From: Methanoculleus chikugoensis
Lineage (GTDB): Archaea; Halobacteriota; Methanomicrobia; Methanomicrobiales; Methanoculleaceae
Assembly (NCBI RefSeq): GCF_019669965.1
Contig: NZ_AP019781.1
Coordinates: 2,047,092 to 2,111,091, forward strand
Reading direction: 5' to 3'
DNA length: 64,000 bases
The position numbers and the translations under genes are program-made. The notes below the pieces were generated by a model. That model worked only from the letters and a program-made list of their open reading frames with translations, searched no databases and had not been told where the DNA came from. Below are positions 53,041 through 61,819 of the stretch, in pieces; the first letter of the stretch is position 1, and each line of letters begins with the position of its first letter.

Positions 53041-54087
53041 ATGAGCAGAATCTACGTGTTGGCGTCTCTCCCCGGCGCCGGAAAGACGACCACGGCGCTG
53101 TTGCTTGAGCGCCACTTCCTCGGGCAGGACCTACGGGTTGCCTGCCTGCAGCAGAACAAGGGGCAGTCCGACGTGCACACCTACCTCTCGGCCGGCTGCT
53201 GCCACTACACCGTGCCGCTCGAAGCGACGAAGAGCAGGGAGGCCTTCGAGCGATGGGCACCCCGGGGGTACGACGTCCTCATCATGGAGGTCACGTACCC
53301 GTACACGCCGTTCGGAGCCCCTTACCTCATCCCCTTCGATGCCTTCAACGAGGTTGTCCCGTTCGAAGCGCGTGCGGACTGGAAGAGTTTTGTCTTCACC
53401 AAGACGCTGGGTTACTGGAAGGAGTATCCCTCCGACACGAACTTCGATCCGACCGAACTGTGGGACACCGTCCACGACAGGACCGTGCAGACGATCGTCA
53501 CCAAAATTCCTTCGCCGCTCGATGGACCCTGCGTCGATACCGGGCGGGTCCTCCATCATCCGGAGAGGTTTGTCTGCGACACCGTCGAGCCGCGGATGAC
53601 GCTGCCGAAGAGTGACCGGGCCGTCATCGCCGTGGGGGCGTTTCCCGGGGAGTACCGGGAGATCTTCCCGAACCTGACATGGTACCGGTTCGACTACGCG
53701 TCCTTTCTGCAGGAGTTCCGGACGGGAACGTACGACGTCGCGATCATCGGTATGTGCCTGAACGAGCGTCTCAAATTCCGCGACCGGCCGGAACGGCCGT
53801 CGATCATCTGTTACCAGCCCTCCGTCTACTGCGATCTCGAGAAACATCCCAAAAATTTGCCCTTGAAGGATAACTTCGGCAGTATACTCTCGGCTATCCG
53901 CGAGCGGGCCGTGGGCGAACCCATCGTCCCCGAAGGAAGCGCCTACTCAGAGTACAACAACCGGTTCTGGACCTACCGGCCTTATCCAGAGAGGGAGATG
54001 ATCTGGCGGGAGGAAAACGTCGTCTTTTGCAACGGCTGGGTCCTGCCGCAGTACCTGATCCGCGAAGGATTCCTGGAGGCGGCGTGA
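53041..54087 (+). CDS. P-loop NTPase of unknown role (BioD-like)
   Basis: The 348-residue protein starts MSRIYVLASLPGAGKTTTAL (Walker A, residues 9-17) and has a strand VLIMEVTYPYTP at about residue 78 and FNP... segments with several Tyr/Trp. The fold looks like the dethiobiotin synthetase/CobQ type of P-loop ATPase, but no biotin or cobyrinate motifs are visible. It ends exactly where an Ig-module gene begins (no spacing), and a truncated second copy lies at 60441-60593. The biological partner is unknown. Confidence 0.6.
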   Translation: MSRIYVLASLPGAGKTTTALLLERHFLGQDLRVACLQQNKGQSDVHTYLSAGCCHYTVPLEATKSREAFERWAPRGYDVLIMEVTYPYTPFGAPYLIPFDAFNEVVPFEARADWKSFVFTKTLGYWKEYPSDTNFDPTELWDTVHDRTVQTIVTKIPSPLDGPCVDTGRVLHHPERFVCDTVEPRMTLPKSDRAVIAVGAFPGEYREIFPNLTWYRFDYASFLQEFRTGTYDVAIIGMCLNERLKFRDRPERPSIICYQPSVYCDLEKHPKNLPLKDNFGSILSAIRERAVGEPIVPEGSAYSEYNNRFWTYRPYPEREMIWREENVVFCNGWVLPQYLIREGFLEAA

Positions 54088-54906
54088 ATGGGAGGAGGAG
54101 TCAACCCGCCGGTGGTGGCCCTGGTCGAGCCGGAAGACTTTGATGTCAACGACCCCGTCGGGGCGGAGCGAATGTTCACGGCCGAGTGCGACCAGCAGGC
54201 GACGCTGACGGTTTACCTGGACGACGATCCTGATCCTGTTTACCAGAGCGATCCGGGCGTCCAGGAGGTGTCCTATACCTTCGAGAGTGCGCCGCTGGGG
54301 CAGCACATGGTCCGGGTGGTCGCGGCGAACGAGAACGGGACCGGGGAGAACTACTGGAACTGGAACGTCTACCAGTATGCGGACTGCCACGTGCTGTCGG
54401 GGCCGTATCTGGACTTCTTCATCAGGCACTATCGTTGCGGTTCCTCAGGCTGCGCGGGGGGCTCGGGGTTCTGGAGCAATGCCGTATGCCTGGAAAATGC
54501 GGTGATGCGGTATGCCAGAGCAGGAAAAAGCACACCTTATACCAACGTGCTGGCAGGCTGTTACTGGATGGAAAAGATCGGCTGCTCCGAGCACTGTTAT
54601 GTGGAACTGGTCTTCAATTTAGACATTTACATTGTAGCGGTAATGAACAGCAGCCTAGTTCCTTCATTCGGGCATGCGGTTTGCGCCCAGTACCTGGGCG
54701 GCGAGATGGATATGTTCTCCAATTGGAGGTTCTTCCAGTACGATAACCTGAATATCACGCCCGGGGACTGGCAGATGCCGTATGGATCCGAATGGCAGGA
54801 GACGAGGGTGGAGATCAAGGAAGTGATTGATATACCGAATTGTGGCCAGTACGATGGAAGACCAGTGGCGACATTTCTGATCGATCACGAGGGGAATGTC
54901 AGATAA
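54088..54906 (+). CDS. Ig-like module protein A with unique tail
   Basis: The 272-residue protein begins MGGGVNPPVVALVEPEDFD and carries an Ig-like module (residues about 5-95) with TAECDQQATLTVYLDDDPD, YTFESAPLGQHMVRVVAAN and GENYWNWNV. The same module occurs with only small changes in the proteins at 55563 and as fragments at 59917 and 61820. The remaining 175 residues (C-rich: CHVLSG, CGSSGCAGG, GCYWMEKIGCSEHCYVEL) have no counterpart in the other copies. No signal peptide is visible. The ATG directly follows the NTPase stop. Confidence 0.65.
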   Translation: MGGGVNPPVVALVEPEDFDVNDPVGAERMFTAECDQQATLTVYLDDDPDPVYQSDPGVQEVSYTFESAPLGQHMVRVVAANENGTGENYWNWNVYQYADCHVLSGPYLDFFIRHYRCGSSGCAGGSGFWSNAVCLENAVMRYARAGKSTPYTNVLAGCYWMEKIGCSEHCYVELVFNLDIYIVAVMNSSLVPSFGHAVCAQYLGGEMDMFSNWRFFQYDNLNITPGDWQMPYGSEWQETRVEIKEVIDIPNCGQYDGRPVATFLIDHEGNVR

Positions 54907-54936
54907 ATATGACTGGTGTGTTAGGAGGGGAAGAAC

Positions 54937-55506
54937 ATGACAATGATCCGGTTGGTTCTAAAAAAAAACGTCATTATTGCCCTGTTGATGATTGCGATTA
55001 CAGTCACCTGTGGTATTCTGTACTGGATACAACCCATAATGCAACAAAAAGAAACGGAAAAGGTGGTAGAAATGGAACGTGAACTGCCTCTGGAAATTCA
55101 AGAGGAATTGGATAACGTTAGACGCGAGAAAGGTTTTGCTGTGACGAGAGGGGTGATTGACGAGACGAACAGAACCATTGTTCTATATGTTGTTGGGATG
55201 AGCGATAAACAACTGAACCGACTTCAGGAAAAACGTGTAGGAAACTGGACAGTTACATCGATTCTGGATATCGAGTATATCAGGAAGATGGAGACTACAC
55301 GGGCTGAGTTAATGCGGTTGGAAAAGGATCCAAAAATGCAGATCGCGGGATTTACTATGGATGTTGGTCCAGGCGAGACAGAAGTCAATATGTGGGTCTA
55401 CAATCTGACACCGGAAAACCAGGCCCTGGATGGGCAGAAGATCCACGGGTGGACGATCCACATCTGGAAAACCCTCACACCCACTCCAACGGGGACAAAG
55501 GGGTGA
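54937..55506 (+). CDS. Membrane-anchored protein of unknown function
   Basis: The 189-residue protein has one N-terminal helix (NVIIALLMIAITVTCGILYW, residues about 11-30) and a soluble part facing outside with GFAVTRGVIDETNRTIVLYV and RLEKDPKMQIAGFTMDVGPG. It is AT-richer than the flanks. It lies between two Ig-module genes. I do not recognise a family. The start has a strong GGAGGGGAAG ribosome binding site. Confidence 0.6.
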   Translation: MTMIRLVLKKNVIIALLMIAITVTCGILYWIQPIMQQKETEKVVEMERELPLEIQEELDNVRREKGFAVTRGVIDETNRTIVLYVVGMSDKQLNRLQEKRVGNWTVTSILDIEYIRKMETTRAELMRLEKDPKMQIAGFTMDVGPGETEVNMWVYNLTPENQALDGQKIHGWTIHIWKTLTPTPTGTKG

Positions 55507-55562
55507 GAAAGGAAGGTTCTGCTGCAAAATGCAATTTGTGAGGTTGCAGGGAGGTGAAATAA

Positions 55563-57275
55563 ATGGGAGGAGGAGGCAATCCGCCGGTGGTGACACTGGT
55601 CGAGCCGGAAGACCTGGACATCGGCGATCCTGTCGGAGCGGAGCGGCCGTTCACGGCATCGTGTGACCAGCCGGCGACGCTGACGGTGTACCTTGACGAC
55701 GAACCTGTCCACCAGAGCGATCCGGATGTCCAGGAGATGTCCTATACCTTCGAGAGCGCTCCGCTGGGAGAGCACATGGTACGGGTGGTCGCGGCGAATG
55801 CCAACGGCTCCGGGGAGAACTACTGGACCTGGAACGTGCTCTCGACGCCGCCGGTGGTGAGGAGGGTGAACCCTGCGGAGCAGGACGTCACCGATACCAT
55901 TCATTCGTTACGGCAATTTGAAGCATCATCCGATCAGACCGCGATCATGAAGATGTATGTAAACGGATTCCTTGTATCTGAGAGTGTATCCGACGTTCAG
56001 CATATATCCACCACTTTTGACAAGGCAGCCTTCGGGAATTATCGCATCAGAGTGATTGCAGAAAACACGAATGGTAGCGGAGAGACGACGTGGAACTGGC
56101 ACATACGATCGGCAGATCCACCAGTTGTATCCCTTATCCAGCCTGCTGCACAAGAGGTATCTGATCCTGTCGGTACATCACGTACTTTCCGGGTAACAAT
56201 CAATCAGCAAGCAAAAATAAAGTTCTATCTCGACGGACGACTTGTTCGTGAGACGGATGTATACTTCCCAAATACTCCCGTCACTTATACTAACAATTCT
56301 GCATCTGCCGGAGAGCATATCCTGTTGGTGATCGCCGAAAATTCGAACGGTAGAGGTACAAATTACTGGAGATGGCATTTGACGGCTCCTCCGGGGTGTA
56401 CGGAAGGGAAAACCAGATGTAGATGTTACGATCTCTATCGGTGCGTAAATGGTCATTTAGTACTTGAAGAACAAAATTCACCCTTATGCGGCTATCCAGG
56501 CCCACAGAGTGAAATGGTTGATGTAAATATATTCTATCATCCGCAAATGCCTACTTCAAGCTGCATGCGCATCACCTCACTCGAACCAATAATTATAACT
56601 ACTTCAGACTTTAAAACATGGGAAATATCCGGAAATCTGCATTTTCATGTGGAAAGAGACCCAAACAGGCTACCTAGGGAAGTAGAAGAATTAATTTTCA
56701 GATTATACTTTATTACCGGAGATCCACATGATACAACGGAATCCGGATACGTAACCTACAGCGAATCCATATCCAATATCATCCCAGATATGGAACCTGA
56801 CCCCTATTATGGACCTCTCGTGCAAATCAAAGAAGATAGAACAAAACGAGAAGATAGAATACTCAGAGAAATCGTTAAATCAGAGGATCAAATTGAACTG
56901 ATTACCGGAATCAAAGCAGGAGCAAAGGGGCACTTACTTGATCTTTCCATCTTTGTCAATTGGTTCTTATTAGACATATCGCATCGGCTCGAATTTGATC
57001 TTCATTTCACAATCACAACGACATTCAATACCAGACAACCAAATGCTTTTGCCAGGCTTTGGGCATATTCTGGTGAGGACGGGCCGATATACCGTATGTT
57101 GCTGAAAGCTGCAGATTGTGCAAATATGGTAGAGTCTTTACCTACACGAGGAAGCCCCATCTGGACAATCCTTCCGGTGTTGCTTAACATGTTTCAAGGT
57201 GGTGCCAATTTTGCTCGGGACGATTCGACCTATGAGGACATTCACCTCATAAGTGATGCTTACGAGGGCCAATAA
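55563..57275 (+). CDS. Ig-like module protein B with three modules and long unique tail
   Basis: The 570-residue protein begins MGGGGNPPVVTLVEPEDLD and has three Ig-like modules (residues about 1-97, 98-185, 186-277), each ending GSGENYWTWNV, GSGETTWNWHI or GRGTNYWRWHL. A Cys-rich knot follows (CTEGKTRCRCYDLYRCVNG) and then about 250 residues of unknown, AT-rich sequence. Only module 1 is near-identical to protein A; modules 2 and 3 are older copies. No signal peptide or anchor is seen. Its stop overlaps the TolB-like gene by one base. Confidence 0.65.
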   Translation: MGGGGNPPVVTLVEPEDLDIGDPVGAERPFTASCDQPATLTVYLDDEPVHQSDPDVQEMSYTFESAPLGEHMVRVVAANANGSGENYWTWNVLSTPPVVRRVNPAEQDVTDTIHSLRQFEASSDQTAIMKMYVNGFLVSESVSDVQHISTTFDKAAFGNYRIRVIAENTNGSGETTWNWHIRSADPPVVSLIQPAAQEVSDPVGTSRTFRVTINQQAKIKFYLDGRLVRETDVYFPNTPVTYTNNSASAGEHILLVIAENSNGRGTNYWRWHLTAPPGCTEGKTRCRCYDLYRCVNGHLVLEEQNSPLCGYPGPQSEMVDVNIFYHPQMPTSSCMRITSLEPIIITTSDFKTWEISGNLHFHVERDPNRLPREVEELIFRLYFITGDPHDTTESGYVTYSESISNIIPDMEPDPYYGPLVQIKEDRTKREDRILREIVKSEDQIELITGIKAGAKGHLLDLSIFVNWFLLDISHRLEFDLHFTITTTFNTRQPNAFARLWAYSGEDGPIYRMLLKAADCANMVESLPTRGSPIWTILPVLLNMFQGGANFARDDSTYEDIHLISDAYEGQ

Positions 57276-58438
57276 TGCCGGAGAAGAACCTCCGTAACAT
57301 CATGGCCATTGGTCTTATGCTCTTTCTCCTTCTCACAGGGACAGTCATTGTCTGCGCAACTTTCCGTGAGGGGCACACCATAGCAGAACTGACGGGCAAC
57401 TTCTATCTCTATGAATTTACCGGAGATTACGTTTGTACTTACCCCTCTATGAGTCCTGACGGGTCGAAAATTGCTTACACAGCAGGGCTATACCTGCTTC
57501 CGAATTCAGCCGACATTTGGGTCATGGATAGCAGCGGTTGGAACACAAAACGGCTCACCTCTTTTGGAAACGTATTTCGACCCTTCTGGTCCCCGACAGC
57601 GGACGTCATTGCATTTACTGCAGACGGCGGCATCTGGACAATCGAAAGCGACGGGTCCAATCTCACCCGGCTGACCGAGGGTCCGGGATACTATCTCTGT
57701 TCGCGATGGAGTCCTGACGGCAGAAAAATTGCCTACTTCTTAAGACCCGATAACAACTCAGGTTTCTCCCTCTGGATGATGGATGCCGATGGAAACAATA
57801 AGCGTCGGCTCCTAGGAAATACATCAATACATGCAGCCTGGGCCCCTGACGGGGACAAAATCGCAGTGGCCGCTTCACAAGCCGGACAGAAGGACTTCTG
57901 GATCGTATCCACTGAAGCGGGAAACAGTACGTCGCTGAACCTGAACAAACTTGGAGACTTTTCTTCACCCGTATTGAGTCCAGACTGGAAGACCATAGCA
58001 TTCGATTCTATCGAAGGTATCCGCATTCGTAATGCAGATGGAAGTGGAGATACTAAGATTATCCCGGAGCACGTCTCCTATCAACTCGATTGGTTACCTT
58101 CAGGTACCGGTATCGTGTTCCTATCAGGGGGAAATATCAGGGTTGCAAACATCGACGGTAGCGGTGCACGCCAGCTCAATCCGGAAACTTACTGCGGGAG
58201 CGTAAGTTTTTCGCTCTGTAGAGACGGCGAGACTATTGCTTATGATCCCCATGGAACTATCAGGTTGCTGACGACCGACGGTAATAACCGGAACGATCCG
58301 ATCGGCACGTTCATTGATCTGATAAAAATTTCGAAACAAGTGCGGGATCAAGGAAGTGATTGGAATACCGGATTGTGGCCATTTCACGACCAAACCTATG
58401 GGATCAACCAACCGTATGGTTCAGGACCTGTTCAGTAG
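57275..58438 (+). CDS. TolB-like beta-propeller protein 1
   Basis: The 387-residue protein has an N-terminal anchor (IMAIGLMLFLLLTGTVIVCA, residues about 9-28) and repeated propeller blades with SPDGSKIAYTA, DIWVMDSSG, RWSPDGRKIAY, SLWMMDADG and WAPDGDKIA motifs. TolB/PD40 repeats form a propeller that binds peptides or partners outside the cell. It starts inside the upstream stop (TAATG) and is followed by a paralogue 41 bases later. Confidence 0.82.
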   Translation: MPEKNLRNIMAIGLMLFLLLTGTVIVCATFREGHTIAELTGNFYLYEFTGDYVCTYPSMSPDGSKIAYTAGLYLLPNSADIWVMDSSGWNTKRLTSFGNVFRPFWSPTADVIAFTADGGIWTIESDGSNLTRLTEGPGYYLCSRWSPDGRKIAYFLRPDNNSGFSLWMMDADGNNKRRLLGNTSIHAAWAPDGDKIAVAASQAGQKDFWIVSTEAGNSTSLNLNKLGDFSSPVLSPDWKTIAFDSIEGIRIRNADGSGDTKIIPEHVSYQLDWLPSGTGIVFLSGGNIRVANIDGSGARQLNPETYCGSVSFSLCRDGETIAYDPHGTIRLLTTDGNNRNDPIGTFIDLIKISKQVRDQGSDWNTGLWPFHDQTYGINQPYGSGPVQ

Positions 58439-58479
58439 CACTCACATAGCGGAGAAGCGGAAAAAGGAATAGCACCACA

Positions 58480-59916
58480 ATGGAACGAAAACACCTTCTT
58501 GCCGGAATCGCGCTTTTGGTTCTTGCGACGGGGGGCATCGTCGTCTGGACGGCCGGTCACATCGACAGTCTCCCGGGGAATTACTTCCTCTACGAACTTG
58601 GCGGGGAGTACGACTGCATGTACCCTTCCATCAGCCCGGACGGGACGAAGATCGTCTATGTTGCCACGATTTACCCCGACCAGCATTCATCCAATCTCTG
58701 GATCATGGATACCCGTACCTGGCATACCCGGCAGCTCACCTCCTGCGGGGACGTAGCACTTCGTCCGTACTGGAACCCATCGGGCGACATCATTGCCTTC
58801 TTAGCCGACCGGGACATCTGGACGATCGAACGCGACGGAAACAACCTCACCCGCCTCACGGCTGACCGGTCACTCGAACTGTGCCGCGGGTGGAGCCCTG
58901 ACGGGAAACGGATCGCCTACCTGTTAAACCGCTCCCTCTGGGTGATGGACACCGACGGAAGGAATACACAACTGGTCATTAACGGAACATCGGTGATATT
59001 TGACAACTTTCCAGTCTGGAGCCCGGACAGTGGGAGAATCGCCGTTTCATGCCCAGATCAAGTGACGACGACCGTTGACGGTGAGTTGATCGCGTACCAA
59101 AACCCACATGAAGGATTACTGGTCGTCAGGGTCGACGGAGGGGCGCACACCCTGCTTGAGGTCGGAGATTGCAGTCTGCCGGCATGGAGCCCCGATGGCG
59201 ACCGGATCGCGTACTTCTCCGCCGATGGCATCTGGACGGTTCACCCCGACGGCAGCGGGAACCGTAAAATCATCGACGATCGCGTCTTCCCCTCCGAAAG
59301 CCCAATGTGGCTGGCCTCAGGCGACAAGATCGCCTACCTTACGTGGGACAAGGAGATCAAGGTGGTAAACGCTGACGGAACCGGCGAGCGGGTGGTGACA
59401 TCGATAGGAGACGGCATCTCCTTTTCCGTCAGCGGGGATGGAAAACGGGTCGCATACAGCACTCTCGGCACGGTACGGCTGTCACGCATGGACAGCGTCG
59501 ACTGGTGTAAGCCGGTTGCTGCGGTTCTGGATATGGTGCGCCTGAAAAACCTGCATAAGAGGCCTGCGATATTCGCGGACCCCCCGCAGATAACGTTCGT
59601 CGAACCTGCAGAGCGCGTCGTCAACGATACGGTGGGAGGAAACCGGACGTTTACCGTTGCTTCCGATGAACCGGTCACGATGACGTTCTACCTGGATAGC
59701 GACGAACGGGTGTACCTGCGCGACGAGGGTGTCCGACAGGCGTCGTATACGTTTGAAAACGTCTCGCCGGGTGCGCATACGGTGGCGGTGTCCGTTGTCA
59801 ACGAGAGTTGGACACGCATGGGGACGACATGGCATTCATGGACGTGGCATGTGCTCCCCGAACAACCAATCGAACCGGGCGCCGAATCTGCAGATGAGGC
59901 GTCCTATCGAGGGTGA
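58480..59916 (+). CDS. TolB-like beta-propeller protein 2 with C-terminal Ig-like module
   Basis: The 478-residue protein is a paralogue of the preceding gene: anchor LLAGIALLVLATGGIVVWTA, then blades SPDGTKIVYVA, NLWIMDTRTW, WSPDGKRIAYLL, SLWVMDTDGR and WSPDGDRIAYFS. Unlike gene 1 it ends with an Ig-like module (residues about 366-460: PQITFVEPAERVVNDTVGG, YTFENVSPGAHTVAVSVVN, WHSWTWHV) of the type that heads proteins A and B. The GC content is higher than in gene 1. Confidence 0.82.
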   Translation: MERKHLLAGIALLVLATGGIVVWTAGHIDSLPGNYFLYELGGEYDCMYPSISPDGTKIVYVATIYPDQHSSNLWIMDTRTWHTRQLTSCGDVALRPYWNPSGDIIAFLADRDIWTIERDGNNLTRLTADRSLELCRGWSPDGKRIAYLLNRSLWVMDTDGRNTQLVINGTSVIFDNFPVWSPDSGRIAVSCPDQVTTTVDGELIAYQNPHEGLLVVRVDGGAHTLLEVGDCSLPAWSPDGDRIAYFSADGIWTVHPDGSGNRKIIDDRVFPSESPMWLASGDKIAYLTWDKEIKVVNADGTGERVVTSIGDGISFSVSGDGKRVAYSTLGTVRLSRMDSVDWCKPVAAVLDMVRLKNLHKRPAIFADPPQITFVEPAERVVNDTVGGNRTFTVASDEPVTMTFYLDSDERVYLRDEGVRQASYTFENVSPGAHTVAVSVVNESWTRMGTTWHSWTWHVLPEQPIEPGAESADEASYRG

Positions 59917-60141
59917 ATGAATATGGGCTGTAGAACGGTATGGTCTCCAGCGCGGACGTTCACGGCATCGTGTGACCAGCCGGCGACGATGCGGGTGTAC
60001 CTGGACGGCGACCGCTCCGGGGCCTGCGAGTCGCTGGTCGTCGGGGAGGCGAGCAACGTGGTTCGGTTCGAACGGGAGGGGTTCGCCAGGATCGATGCGG
60101 CGACGAGAGACGGTATGGTGGCGTACTTCGCACACCGTTGA
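59917..60141 (+). pseudogene. Chimeric fragment: Ig-module piece joined to a GluRS C-terminus
   Basis: A 74-codon frame reads RTFTASCDQPATMRVYLDGD, which matches the middle of Ig module B, followed by VVGEASNVVRFEREGFARID and AYFAHR, which matches the end of GluRS encoded by gltX (VAGEADRVVQFERIGFARID, AYFAHR). The stop is followed after about 11 bases by a T run, as after gltX. It cannot encode either full protein, so it is a recombination product. Confidence 0.75.
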
Positions 60142-60293
60142 ACCCCGCACCCTTTTTTTCCACAGTACATCTCTACCGCGAATATCTGCACCGGCGGACC
60201 GGGATTGCTGATGCCATGGAGCACTGCGTGCAGAGGGCCGCCGAGCCCCTTTGGTACGGCAGGCAGGGAAGATTCGATATAACTGCCGCCATC

Positions 60294-60335
60294 GAACCGA
60301 TAAAACCGAATTGCGAACCGATAAAACCGAATTGC
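60294..60335 (+). repeat. Two perfect 21-base tandem repeats
   Basis: The unit GAACCGATAAAACCGAATTGC occurs twice in a row. It lies in the region (60142-60440) between the chimeric fragment and the NTPase remnant, where I see no gene. Confidence 0.85.
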
Positions 60336-60440
60336 CCCAAGACTACGGGAGGCATCCGGATCGACATGCTTTTATCCGATTATTGGTATAATCACATGCT
60401 AATATCCTTCACTATCGTGTTATGTGATCGGTGGATCTTC

Positions 60441-60593
60441 ATGAGCCGTATCTACGTGATTGCAGCGGTCCCCGGTACCGGAAAAACGACAACGGCGATG
60501 CTGCTCGAACAGTACTTCCACGGGCAGGCAACGGCGAACAGGCTCAGTAGAACGGGAATTCCGCGAAGTGCATTATGGTCATCATTCTCCTGA
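60441..60593 (+). pseudogene. Truncated copy of the P-loop NTPase
   Basis: The frame reads MSRIYVIAAVPGTGKTTTAM then LLEQYFHGQ, matching the first 29 residues of the NTPase at 53041 (MSRIYVLASLPGAGKTTTAL, LLERHFLGQ). After about 60528 the match stops and the frame ends 22 codons later. The bases before the ATG (GATC-TTCATGAGC) also match. The rest of the gene has been lost. Confidence 0.8.
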
Positions 60594-60871
60594 AGGGGAC
60601 TGCGGAGCAGGAGTCCGGAACTCATGACGAGTCAGTACAGGGTTTCACATGCCCACATTGCGGGCGCAGGAGTAGGGAGTTTCGCTCCATCTGTCCGGAG
60701 TGCGGCCGTCCGTTCATGCGGGATTACATCGACTGGCGGATGCACCCCCGTGACCCGGAACTGCGGGGAACATGGTATTACAATCGGTTCTGGGCACGGG
60801 TCTGGCTGGTGCTTATGATCCTCGGACTGGCATTTTCGGTGCTGGTGATGGCCATCCGGGCACTGGATTGA
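60575..60871 (+). CDS. Small zinc-ribbon membrane protein
   Basis: The 98-residue protein has a zinc ribbon (CPHCGRRS and CPECGRPF, four Cys, residues about 25-45) and a C-terminal helix (VWLVLMILGLAFSVLVMAIR). The ribbon probably faces the cytoplasm. It overlaps the NTPase remnant by 19 bases in another frame. No family beyond the zinc ribbon is clear. Confidence 0.65.
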   Translation: MVIILLKGTAEQESGTHDESVQGFTCPHCGRRSREFRSICPECGRPFMRDYIDWRMHPRDPELRGTWYYNRFWARVWLVLMILGLAFSVLVMAIRALD

Positions 60872-61086
60872 GCCCGAGGAGCCATGAAATAATCTATCGC
60901 TCTACTTCAGTCTGCAATGTAGGGTGTGGATTGCACCGGGTGATAGTCAGGGTGAGAGGACGAGCAGGCACCGCTACCTCAGGAGATGATATACACGAGA
61001 GGTCGTGTGTCTCGGCTGAGGTTAACAAAGACTTCGCCGGGGGTGGCTACGTGGAGATAACGGGAGTCTATGTGAAGGAGCGCTGA
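60870..61086 (+). pseudogene. Possible gene remnant
   Basis: A frame open through this stretch ends HRVIVRVRGRAG...VSAEVNKDFAGGGYVEITGVYVKER with coding-like strands, but no start codon with a ribosome binding site is present. It may be the tail of a lost gene. The stop is one base before the next ATG. Confidence 0.3.
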
Positions 61087-61087
61087 A

Positions 61088-61783
61088 ATGCCGATCGATG
61101 AGATGTCGGGACGCCTCTTCCGGAACCTCCGGAAGTTGTTGTTCCACCCGTTTCAATTCTTCGAGAGCATGCCGGAGCATCCGCGCCTCCTGCCGCCGCT
61201 GCTCCTCATACTGGGTATCTGCCTGGTGCGGAGCGTATGGTATTCCCAGGTGCTCGCAGATTACATGGTACGACTGCTCGAAGGAAGCAGTTTTCCCACC
61301 GGCGGGTTTGCGCTCTGGTCGATGGTACTGCTCACGATCGGCCCCGCCATTCGCTGGGTTCTCGTTGCTGGCATTGTCTTCGCGATATCAGCTCTGCTTC
61401 GCGGAAAAGGGTCTTTCTCCCAGCTTTTCGCGTACACAGCGTATGGTCTCCTTGTGGGATATATGATCAGTCTTATTCAGGCAATCTTCAGCGTTCTCGC
61501 CGGACGACAGATCATGCATGAAGTGTCTCGTTTGATGATGGGCTCTGGCTACCTCTCTTTCCCAAATCTCGCTACAGATCCCACGATAGCAGTATTCTGG
61601 ATGGTCTTCTGGTTAATAGGCACCATCGGCTTTGTATGGACGTTCATTGTCCATGTCGCAGCCACCCAGTACGGCAGATATATCCCTCGAACGCATGCAC
61701 TTCTCACCGTTATTCTGGCGTTCGTCTGTATGTATGGCGTGGTATGGATGCAGGTGCTATTCGTTCGACATATAATAACATGA
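61088..61783 (+). CDS. Yip1-family membrane protein
   Basis: The 231-residue protein begins with an amphipathic start (RLFRNLRKLLFHPFQFFESM) and then five hydrophobic helices, with PEHPRLLPPLLLILGI and LFAYTAYGLLVGYMISLIQA, typical of Yip1 domain proteins. The function in prokaryotes is unknown. It is the only apparently intact gene between the NTPase remnant and the amber-interrupted Ig copy. Confidence 0.75.
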   Translation: MPIDEMSGRLFRNLRKLLFHPFQFFESMPEHPRLLPPLLLILGICLVRSVWYSQVLADYMVRLLEGSSFPTGGFALWSMVLLTIGPAIRWVLVAGIVFAISALLRGKGSFSQLFAYTAYGLLVGYMISLIQAIFSVLAGRQIMHEVSRLMMGSGYLSFPNLATDPTIAVFWMVFWLIGTIGFVWTFIVHVAATQYGRYIPRTHALLTVILAFVCMYGVVWMQVLFVRHIIT

Positions 61784-61819
61784 TTGTACCGAGATGCCCA
61801 GTCAGGAGTGCTTGAGGAT

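Noticed and set aside
53041-54087. Biotin (bioD) or cobyrinate synthase gene
   Set aside because: Only the Walker A and general fold fit; substrate motifs and any pathway neighbours are missing.
60294-60335. Two 21-base repeats as a CRISPR remnant
   Set aside because: There is no spacer between units and no cas gene in the window.
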